Below, one piece after another: positions 6,315-10,880 of a stretch of DNA of 10,880 bases; within the stretch, counting starts at the first letter, position 1, and the number at the start of each line of letters is the position of its first letter. Source of the DNA: Oscillospiraceae bacterium (GTDB taxonomy: Bacteria > Bacillota > Clostridia > Oscillospirales > Ruminococcaceae); contig JAFYEQ010000166.1 of NCBI GenBank assembly GCA_017544185.1, positions 1 through 10,880 of the forward strand. The letters are read 5' to 3'. A program made the position numbers and the translations under genes. Below the pieces are notes generated by a model. It had not been told where the DNA came from and made no database searches. It was given only the letters and a program-made list of their open reading frames with translations.

Positions 6315-6974
6315 TTAACGCGCTCTGCGTATGAGCTCAGTCACTGCATCTATGGACTGCTCCAGCGTAAGATCCGATGTATCTACCAGTACAGCGTCAT
6401 CAGCCTGACGCAGGGGAGCGGTCTCGCGCTCGGTATCCTGCTTGTCGCGCCCGATCACGTCAGCCAGGGTCTGCTCATAGGTCACCTGCTCTCCCTTGGC
6501 TATGAGCTCGTCATAGCGCCTCTTTGCCCTGCATTCGGGGGACGCGGTGAGGAATATCTTCACGTCCGCATCGGGGAGCACTACTGTGCCTATGTCCCTG
6601 CCGTCCATGATCACGTCGTTCTCACGGGCTATGCGCCGCTGGGTCTCCAGCAGGAAGGCGCGTACACAGGGGTAGGCGCTTATGTGGGAGGTGGTCATGG
6701 ATATCTCGGGGGTGCGTATCTTATCGGACACGTCCTCGCCGTTCACGTACACATGCTGTTCCCCGCCCACGAAGGCCAGGGAGGGCACGATGCCCGTCAG
6801 CGCGGATCCTACGGCATCGGTATCTTCCGTGTCCGTACCGCCCTGTATCAGTGCGTATGCCACGGAACGGTATATAGCGCCTGTGTCCACGTATATCATG
6901 CCGCAGCTGTGTGCCGCAGCCTTGGCTATGGTAGACTTGCCCGCGCCTGCGGGCCCGTCGATAGCTATCTGCAT
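6315..6974 (-). CDS. cmk: Cytidylate kinase
   Basis: This 219-residue cytosolic enzyme phosphorylates CMP and dCMP to their diphosphates with ATP. The P-loop GPAGAGKST is at residues 7-15, YVDTGAIYRS at 28-37, the conserved VIMDGRDIGTVV at 121-132, and the LID-type arginine motif GRDKQDTER at 175-183. The length fits the family. The open frame runs up to 7037, but the true start is ATG at 6974: it has AGGAG upstream, begins MQIAIDGPAGAGKS as the family does, and leaves a single base after the thyX stop at 6976-6978. Together with ThyX it puts pyrimidine deoxynucleotide supply into the same operon as lipid, isoprenoid and ribosomal functions. Confidence 0.96.
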   Translation of the reverse strand: MQIAIDGPAGAGKSTIAKAAAHSCGMIYVDTGAIYRSVAYALIQGGTDTEDTDAVGSALTGIVPSLAFVGGEQHVYVNGEDVSDKIRTPEISMTTSHISAYPCVRAFLLETQRRIARENDVIMDGRDIGTVVLPDADVKIFLTASPECRAKRRYDELIAKGEQVTYEQTLADVIGRDKQDTERETAPLRQADDAVLVDTSDLTLEQSIDAVTELIRRAR

Positions 6975-6975
6975 A

Positions 6976-7608
6976 TCATCTCTCCTGAGGCTGTATATCA
7001 TCGAAGAGCACAGGGATGCGCTCTCTGAAGTTGTCAAGTATCATCTGTGCCAGCTCGCGCATCTGAGGATGCGCTCTCATGGCGGTGCGCAGGCGGAAGA
7101 AGTGCCGCCATTCGCGTATATCCATGGTCATGACCAGCTCGGTCTTGAGGGAGTTGGGGAGCACTGCTCTTGCCTCCTCGGGCTTAGCGCCCGCTTCGAG
7201 CATAGCCAGATAGGAGCGTTCTGCATCCTGCATAGCGGTCTCCCATATACGGTACGTATCGGTGCCCTCTTCAAGATAGCAGGGCTTTATGAAGGTGAGC
7301 TCACCGCCGAACTTGTCCTTGGAGTAGTTGCAGTAGCGGGTGCTCTCCTGAGAATAGCTCGCCAGCCTGTGGCGCACTATCTCGTGGGTGACGCCGCGGT
7401 CGCATACCACGCGGACGGTGATCTTCTCATGCTCGAGCACGCTCTCGTGGCCGCTCTTGAGTATCATGGCGATGAACTTGGCAGCACTGGTGTCGGTTAT
7501 CTTGTCCTCGCTCTTGTAGCATACTCGGCCGATGAGCTCTATCCTGCGCACCATAGCGGGGCCGTCTATATCTCCGATGATCTCGCAGGAAGGGGGTATG
7601 ATCCTCAT
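6976..7608 (-). CDS. thyX: FAD-dependent thymidylate synthase
   Basis: ThyX makes dTMP from dUMP using methylene-tetrahydrofolate and a reduced flavin, without forming dihydrofolate. The signature RHRX7S is present at Arg79-His80-Arg81 to Ser89 (RHRLASYSQESTRY), the FAD/dUMP site. Other family features are the early SGHESVLEH segment (52-60) and FFRLRTAMRAHPQMRELA (170-187) with Arg174 in the dUMP-binding position. At 210 residues it has normal length and acts as a homotetramer in characterised relatives. The ATG at 7608 has AAGGAG upstream and overlaps the stop of the preceding gene as ATGA, so translation is probably coupled. No thyA is seen in the window. Confidence 0.96.
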   Translation of the reverse strand: MRIIPPSCEIIGDIDGPAMVRRIELIGRVCYKSEDKITDTSAAKFIAMILKSGHESVLEHEKITVRVVCDRGVTHEIVRHRLASYSQESTRYCNYSKDKFGGELTFIKPCYLEEGTDTYRIWETAMQDAERSYLAMLEAGAKPEEARAVLPNSLKTELVMTMDIREWRHFFRLRTAMRAHPQMRELAQMILDNFRERIPVLFDDIQPQER

Positions 7609-8090
7609 AGTATCTCCTTGATGAGCCTTTGTCCGTCATGCTCCCTGACGTATATGTTCCGGCGGGCAGTGAGGGCAAAGAGCTCCATATTGTCGCAGAC
7701 CTCTGCATACAGCAGATCGTCCGGCAGTTTTCGGTATACAGGGCACAGATCCGATACAGCGGCGTATCTCCGCTGACCGATGCCCACTATCATATAAGGG
7801 TACAGCACACAGTCCAGAGGCCTGCATCCGTCAAGTATACAGCCATTGCTGCCCAGTGCGGGGCAGATCCGGACGTCGCCGTCGCATATCATGTCGAATA
7901 TATACGCATCCTGCCCGCAGTCACCGCAGGGGCGGGGCGTGAACCGTATATCACTGTATATCAGACGTATGCGCTGTGCGTCTTCCTCTGTGATGAGAGG
8001 AGTGTCATATACGTCATATCGGTCGAACACGCAGCATTCCCGACACTTTGCGCAGTCATCCTCGGTCAGGTATCTCAGTCTGAACGTCAT
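7605..8090 (-). CDS. Cysteine-rich YkgJ-family protein (zinc/iron-binding CxxCxxCC domain)
   Basis: The 161-residue protein has 13 cysteines. It opens with CAKCRECC (13-20), the CxxCxxCC signature of the YkgJ/UPF0153 family, followed by PCGDC (54-58), ICPAL (75-79), NGCILDGCRPLDCVLYPY (82-99) and Cys116. The C-x4-C-RP-x2-C-x3-P element is the usual second half of this family, thought to bind zinc or an iron-sulfur cluster; the biochemical role is unknown. The open frame extends to 8249, but the extra residues lie wholly over the phosphatase gene, so the start is ATG at 8090, overlapping the phosphatase TGA as ATGA. Its own ribosome binding site is weak (GGGAG well upstream), which fits coupled translation. 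Its stop overlaps the thyX start the same way. Confidence 0.85.
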   Translation of the reverse strand: MTFRLRYLTEDDCAKCRECCVFDRYDVYDTPLITEEDAQRIRLIYSDIRFTPRPCGDCGQDAYIFDMICDGDVRICPALGSNGCILDGCRPLDCVLYPYMIVGIGQRRYAAVSDLCPVYRKLPDDLLYAEVCDNMELFALTARRNIYVREHDGQRLIKEIL

Positions 8091-8845
8091 TTCTTGAAGT
8101 ATACTCCCACGGCGGTGATGTTGTCGGTACTGCCGTGTTCCAGCGCCAGGTCGGCCAGCAGCCTCAGACGCTTGGTAAGGTGCATGGGACGAGCCAGCAC
8201 GTCCTCCAGTTCGCCGCGGGTCACATAGTCCGACAGCCCGTCGGAGCATATGAGCACCACGTCACCGAAGCCCAGTACCCCCATATCCGTGATCACGGGC
8301 GTGGGCGCCGTCTTCAGGTTCCCCATGACGGGGAATATGATGTTGCGCACCTCGTGCTTTGCCCGTTCTATATCGGTGATACGTCCCTGATCGTACAGCA
8401 TCTGTACCAGAGACTGATCAGTGGTGATCTGTCTGATATTGCCCTCGCGGTAAAGGTACAGCCGCGAATCGCCGATATTGACGGCGTATGCGTTGTCGTC
8501 GCTGTCTACATACAGGGCGCAGAGCGTGGACTGCATATTGTCGTGGCCGTGTCTGACGCCGTAGGCACATACCTTCTCGTGTATCTTCAGTATGCGTGGA
8601 ACGATATCCTCGCGCTTGCATGACCTTATGCCCGCCAGGAGCTGCAGCGTGAGCCGCGACGCGATCTCACCCGCATCCTCACCGCCGACGCCGTCGGCTA
8701 CAGCCGCTATGAAAGGCGCGTCCGTGTCACATTCGGTCGTGCTGTTCGCGGTGGATCCGCTGTCGGAAACGACGCCGCCTACCAGATATGAGTCCTCATT
8801 GAGCTCGCCGATGCCCTGATCGGTAAGACCGCAGCAGTAATACAA
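8087..8845 (-). CDS. PP2C/PPM-family serine/threonine phosphatase
   Basis: A metal-dependent protein phosphatase of the PrpC/Stp type, 252 residues from the TTG start preferred here. Motifs in order: GLTDQG...NEDSY, VADGVGGEDAGEIAS, NIGDSRLYL, LICSDGLSDYV and STDNITAV, with the metal-binding aspartates of each. The arginine usually found between TD.G and NED is absent and that loop is one residue shorter. I choose TTG at 8845 because GGAGG (plus strand 8853-8857) sits 7 bases upstream, whereas ATGs at 8884, 8881 and 8875 have no Shine-Dalgarno and the first would lie about 7-10 bases from the predicted transcript start. An annotation from 8884 (265 aa) is possible. No partner PASTA kinase is visible. 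It heads the minus-strand operon, diverging from rpsL. Confidence 0.9.
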   Translation of the reverse strand: MYYCCGLTDQGIGELNEDSYLVGGVVSDSGSTANSTTECDTDAPFIAAVADGVGGEDAGEIASRLTLQLLAGIRSCKREDIVPRILKIHEKVCAYGVRHGHDNMQSTLCALYVDSDDNAYAVNIGDSRLYLYREGNIRQITTDQSLVQMLYDQGRITDIERAKHEVRNIIFPVMGNLKTAPTPVITDMGVLGFGDVVLICSDGLSDYVTRGELEDVLARPMHLTKRLRLLADLALEHGSTDNITAVGVYFKK

Positions 8846-8899
8846 GCCGATACCTCCGTGAACGGACGCTGACATGATCATCACGCAGCATAATGTATA

Positions 8900-8928
8900 A
8901 TTATAACACGATCTTGAAAAAATTTCAA
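8900..8928 (-). promoter_or_regulatory. Near-consensus sigma-A promoter of the minus-strand operon
   Basis: On the minus strand TTGAAA (8928 to 8923) and TATAAT (8905 to 8900) are separated by exactly 17 bases. Transcription should start near 8894-8891. The -35 lies in one arm of a perfect inverted repeat, CTTGAAA-AAA-TTTCAAG (8913-8929), which could be an operator. It is the only strong promoter seen for the phosphatase-to-S1 gene run. Confidence 0.85.
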
Positions 8929-8929
8929 G
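8913..8929. repeat. Inverted repeat over the -35 of the phosphatase promoter
   Basis: Seven-base arms CTTGAAA (8913-8919) and TTTCAAG (8923-8929) flank three A. The right arm contains the -35 box and the rest lies in the -35/-10 spacer, a typical place for a repressor site. A short AT-rich palindrome could also arise by chance. Confidence 0.4.
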
Positions 8930-8969
8930 GGCGGATATGTAGAATGATACATCTATTTTTTGTATAATA

Positions 8970-8978
8970 TGCTATAAT
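8970..8978 (+). promoter_or_regulatory. Extended -10 promoter candidate upstream of rpsL
   Basis: TG-C-TATAAT at 8970-8978 is a full extended -10 (TGnTATAAT), with another TATAAT at 8963-8968. No good -35 lies at the matching distance, as is common for extended -10 promoters. It would start transcripts near 8985, across a GC-rich hairpin region and on into rpsL. Confidence 0.5.
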
Positions 8979-8984
8979 AAGAGT

Positions 8985-9118
8985 TGGGGTGCAGGAACAG
9001 GCCCCGGGGACGCGAGCGTCGGACGCTGATGCTGTCGTCTTCATAACTAATACCCGTGGGCTGTATGATGCGCCGATCGTGCAAGTATACAAAAACGCTT
9101 GGCAGACATAAAAAGTGC
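8985..9118 (+). other. Structured non-coding stretch between two rpsL-direction promoters
   Basis: This 134-base stretch has no believable gene. It is GC-rich in its first half and can fold into successive hairpins: GGGG (8986-8989) with CCCC (9002-9005); GACG (9009-9012) with CGTC (9017-9020); GACG (9022-9025) with CGTC (9036-9039); and TGTAT plus TGCGC (9062-9073) with GTGCA plus ATACA (9079-9091). It could be a small RNA or an upstream leader of the str operon. I do not recognise it as a known RNA family. Confidence 0.35.
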
Positions 9119-9147
9119 TTGACAAAAGGGGAGGGGGATAGTATAAT
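9119..9147 (+). promoter_or_regulatory. Perfect consensus promoter of rpsL (str operon)
   Basis: TTGACA at 9119-9124, 17 bases, then TATAAT at 9142-9147: all twelve bases match the sigma-70/sigma-A consensus. Transcription should start near 9153-9155, giving a leader of about 58 bases before the rpsL ATG at 9212. The spacer is G-rich. Confidence 0.93.
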
Positions 9148-9167
9148 GATATGGTGTGTTGATGTAC

Positions 9168-9195
9168 GCGTGTATGTCATACGCCATAATTTTTT
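9168..9195 (+). promoter_or_regulatory. Hairpin plus U-run in the rpsL leader
   Basis: GCGTGT (9168-9173) pairs with ATACGC (9179-9184), and six T follow at 9190-9195, directly before the AAAGGAG ribosome binding site (9197-9203). The five bases between stem and U-run weaken it as a terminator, but the position suits attenuation or control of ribosome access. Confidence 0.35.
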
Positions 9196-9211
9196 GAAAG
9201 GAGATGTATCG

Positions 9212-9631
9212 ATGCCTACGTTCAACCAGCTCGTGCGCAAGGGAAGAGACGTTCTCGCAAAGAAGTCTACAGCACCCGCTCTTCAGAAGGGCTATAACTC
9301 CAAGAAGAAGATCGCTATAGACCTGTCCTCCCCCCAGAAGAGAGGTGTCTGCACCGCAGTAAGAACGGCTACACCTAAGAAGCCTAACTCCGCTATGAGA
9401 AAGATAGCCAGAGTAAAGCTCACCAATGGTGCTGAAGTCACAGCTTACATTCCCGGTATAGGCCACAACCTTCAGGAGCACTCCGTTGTACTGATCAGAG
9501 GCGGCAGAGTCAAGGACCTCCCCGGTGTGCGTTACCACATCATCAGAGGTACTCTCGACACTCAGGGCGTTGCCAAGAGAGGCCAGGCAAGATCCAAGTA
9601 CGGAGCAAAGAGACCCAAGGCCGGCAAGTAA
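9212..9631 (+). CDS. rpsL: 30S ribosomal protein S12
   Basis: S12 sits at the decoding centre and helps check codon-anticodon pairing. The 139-residue protein starts [12 protein letters not shown] and contains [22 protein letters not shown] (Pro55-Lys56-Lys57, the streptomycin-site lysines, in the sensitive form), [35 protein letters not shown] with Asp102 where E. coli S12 is methylthiolated, and ends [15 protein letters not shown]. The extra stretch at residues about 18-40 relative to E. coli is the Gram-positive form. ATG 9212 is chosen because AAAGGAG lies 8 bases upstream; the frame is open back to 9056 but that part crosses the promoter. It is the first gene of the str operon here; no rpoC lies upstream, only the divergent phosphatase gene. 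Confidence 0.98.
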   Translation: MPTFNQLVRKGRDVLAKKSTAPALQKGYNSKKKIAIDLSSPQKRGVCTAVRTATPKKPNSAMRKIARVKLTNGAEVTAYIPGIGHNLQEHSVVLIRGGRVKDLPGVRYHIIRGTLDTQGVAKRGQARSKYGAKRPKAGK

Positions 9632-9798
9632 GTCTGGCTGCATCAAGACTGTCGTGACAGACAGCACATTCACAGCGATATACAAGTTACAAGGTCACAC
9701 CCTTTTTATATATAAGAGGGCTGCGCGGACTGTTATCGCACTGTGCTCCGCATAGGAGCAGTACCTGTGAATTCATTACTATGAAGGAGGGAAGAATT
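9632..9798 (+). promoter_or_regulatory. Structured rpsL-rpsG intercistronic region
   Basis: Unusually long for an r-protein spacer (167 bases) and able to fold throughout: AGTCT/AGACT (9631-9635 with 9646-9650, the first base being the last A of the rpsL stop), CTGT/ACAG (9649-9660), CCCTTTT/AAGAGGG (9700-9706 with 9714-9720), CTGC/GCAG (9721-9724 with 9758-9761) enclosing GCGGA/TCCGC (9725-9729 with 9747-9751). A rival hairpin TGCTCC/GGAGCA (9744-9749 with 9755-9760) excludes the last pair. In E. coli, S7 binds the rpsL-rpsG spacer to repress its own synthesis; a similar role here is an inference. A weak promoter-like pair (TTACAA 9687, TATAAG 9711) is not convincing. Confidence 0.5.
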
Positions 9799-10269
9799 GT
9801 GCCAAGAAGAGGTAAAATTGCAAAGAGAGAAGTCCTTGCAGACCCTGTCTACAATTCTGAGACTGTGACACGCCTTATCAACAACATCATGCTCGATGGC
9901 AAAAAGGGCGTAGCACAGAAGATCGTTTACGGTGCATTCGAGATCGTTGCTGAGAAGACCGGCAAGGATGCACTTGAAGCATTCGATCAGGCTCTTGAGA
10001 ACATCATGCCCCTGCTCGAGGTAAAGGCTCGCCGTGTCGGCGGCGCTACCTATCAGGTGCCCATGGAAGTAAGACCTGAGAGAAAGCTCACTCTTGGGCT
10101 CAGATGGCTCACAGCTTATTCGAGATCGAGAAATGAACGCACCATGAAGGAAAGACTTGCAGCAGAGATCATGGATGCCATGAACGGCGCCGGCGGTGCT
10201 TGCAAGAAGCGTGAGGATACTCACAAGATGGCAGAAGCAAACAAGGCTTTTGCACACTACAGATGGTGA
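9799..10269 (+). CDS. rpsG: 30S ribosomal protein S7
   Basis: S7 nucleates assembly of the 16S rRNA 3' domain (the small-subunit head) and lies near the exit tRNA. The 156-residue length is exactly usual. It starts [20 protein letters not shown] after the initiator, has [21 protein letters not shown] (27-47), the beta-hairpin [18 protein letters not shown] (78-95), the [11 protein letters not shown] helix and a C-terminal AFAHYRW. The start is GTG at 9799: a perfect AAGGAGG (9784-9790) lies 8 bases before it, and the S7 N-terminus begins there. The in-frame ATG at 9781 has no binding site of its own and would translate through the Shine-Dalgarno. fusA follows after 54 bases. Confidence 0.97.
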   Translation: MPRRGKIAKREVLADPVYNSETVTRLINNIMLDGKKGVAQKIVYGAFEIVAEKTGKDALEAFDQALENIMPLLEVKARRVGGATYQVPMEVRPERKLTLGLRWLTAYSRSRNERTMKERLAAEIMDAMNGAGGACKKREDTHKMAEANKAFAHYRW

Positions 10270-10323
10270 CGGTACTGCGCGATATAGCGTAAGTCCCGAC
10301 AGACCGATCACGGAGGAAAAGCT

Positions 10324-10880
10324 ATGCCAAGAGATTGTTCGCTTGAAAAAACAAGAAATATTGGTATCATGGCTCATATCGACGCCGGTAAGACTACTAC
10401 TACCGAGCGTATCCTCTTCTATACAGGTGTCAACTACAAGATGGGCGAGACCCACGAGGGCGCTTCGACCATGGACTGGATGGCACAGGAGAAGGAAAGA
10501 GGCATCACGATAACCTCTGCCGCTACTACTGCTCACTGGGGCGATCACAGGATCAACATCATCGACACCCCGGGCCACGTTGACTTCACCGTTGAAGTTG
10601 AGCGTTCCCTGAGAGTGCTCGACGGTTCTGTTACCGTGCTCTGTGCAAAGGGCGGCGTTGAGCCTCAGACTGAGACCGTTTGGCGTCAGGCTGATAAGTA
10701 CCAGGTCCCCAGAATGGTATATGTGAATAAGATGGACATCATGGGCGCGAACTTCTTCAGGGTTCTCGAGATGATGCATGACCGTCTCAAGTGCAATGCC
10801 GTTCCCATACAGCTCCCTATCGGCACCGAGAACATGTTCAAGGGCATCATAGACCTCGTCGAGATGAAGGCTGAGGTATA
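10324..10880 (+). CDS. fusA: Translation elongation factor G, N-terminal part
   Basis: The first 185 codons of EF-G, running off the right edge. EF-G is the GTPase that drives ribosomal translocation and, with RRF, recycling. The G domain motifs are all present: G1 AHIDAGKT (17-24), switch I and G2 in [15 protein letters not shown]3 DTPGHVDF, and G4 [24 protein letters not shown] and the [10 protein letters not shown] segment are typical of canonical bacterial EF-G rather than tetracycline-protection proteins. GGAGG at 10312-10316 lies 7 bases before the ATG. About 500 residues, with domains II-V, are outside the window. It is third in the order rpsL-rpsG-fusA. Confidence 0.97.
   Translation, partial: MPRDCSLEKTRNIGIMAHIDAGKTTTTERILFYTGVNYKMGETHEGASTMDWMAQEKERGITITSAATTAHWGDHRINIIDTPGHVDFTVEVERSLRVLDGSVTVLCAKGGVEPQTETVWRQADKYQVPRMVYVNKMDIMGANFFRVLEMMHDRLKCNAVPIQLPIGTENMFKGIIDLVEMKAEV

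Noticed and set aside
6682..7776. 364-codon plus-strand open frame opposite cmk, thyX and the YkgJ-like gene.
   Set aside because: A shadow of three genes with full catalytic motifs on the minus strand.
8985..9091. Possible thiamine pyrophosphate riboswitch before rpsL (GGGGTGC, GCTGA and AATACCCGT occur in that order).
   Set aside because: The core AACCTGAT and the closing GCG-AGGGA elements are missing, GCTGAGA is not complete, and the downstream gene has nothing to do with thiamine.
9162..9197. Short upstream frame (11 codons) in the rpsL leader.
   Set aside because: No Shine-Dalgarno and no sign of regulatory codon clustering.
9056..9211. In-frame N-terminal extension of rpsL (52 codons).
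   Set aside because: It crosses the perfect consensus promoter and the leader; S12 begins MPTxNQL with the Shine-Dalgarno at 9197-9203.
9733..10779. 348-codon minus-strand open frame opposite rpsG and fusA.
   Set aside because: The plus strand encodes near-invariant S7 and EF-G; antisense frames are often open in such codon-biased genes.

Overview
The window looks like a chromosomal segment of a Clostridia-class Firmicute, most likely a Ruminococcaceae-type gut or rumen anaerobe. The evidence is a single ORF fusing IspH to a four-domain ribosomal protein S1 (a known clostridial arrangement), an S12 with the Gram-positive length (139 aa), strong AAGGAGG-type ribosome binding sites, ThyX rather than ThyA among the visible genes, and a GTP-type PEP carboxykinase. 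Base composition is moderately GC-rich with local AT-rich islands. The genus assignment is an inference. I see no phage, insertion sequence, CRISPR array, tRNA or rRNA.

Layout. Positions 1-603 (+) are the 3' third of GTP-dependent PEP carboxykinase, followed by two hairpin terminators. From 682 to about 8884 everything is on the minus strand. In transcription order it runs: PP2C-type phosphatase, Cys-rich YkgJ-like protein, thyX, cmk, plsC, ispH-rpsA fusion, a strong terminator, XerC/D-type tyrosine recombinase, a two-TM zinc-ribbon protein, a VanX-family D-Ala-D-Ala dipeptidase, and a HAD phosphatase convergent with pckG. The first six genes are packed by ATGA overlaps or gaps of 1 and 11 bases and look like one operon. 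It is driven by a near-consensus promoter (TTGAAA-N17-TATAAT) at 8900-8928. From about 8970 rightwards, on the plus strand, lies the str operon: rpsL, rpsG and the first 185 codons of fusA. It has a perfect consensus promoter (TTGACA-N17-TATAAT) at 9119-9147 and a second, extended -10 promoter candidate about 170 bases upstream of it.

How the genes relate. The minus-strand operon mixes nucleotide supply (ThyX, Cmk), phospholipid synthesis (PlsC), isoprenoid precursor synthesis (IspH) and translation (S1) with a signalling phosphatase, and it diverges from the str operon; all are growth-linked functions. The VanX-like dipeptidase has no van resistance genes beside it and probably acts in housekeeping D-Ala-D-Ala turnover.

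The most interesting signal is inside the ispH-rpsA fusion. An AT-rich island in the IspH half (5191-5230) uses A/T-rich codons unlike its surroundings. It sits directly upstream of a well-spaced promoter candidate on the same strand (TTGCAA-N17-TATAAT). About 330 bases further on, at the IspH/S1 junction, a full AAGGAGG lies 11 bases before an in-frame ATG, which is followed by AT-rich codons. Translation from there would give a free four-domain S1 of 369 aa. This suggests, as a hypothesis, that the fused gene also makes separate S1, freeing it from one-to-one stoichiometry with the enzyme. Other points are structured, possibly regulatory leaders before rpsL and between rpsL and rpsG, and a recombinase gene placed behind a terminator with almost no room for its own promoter.
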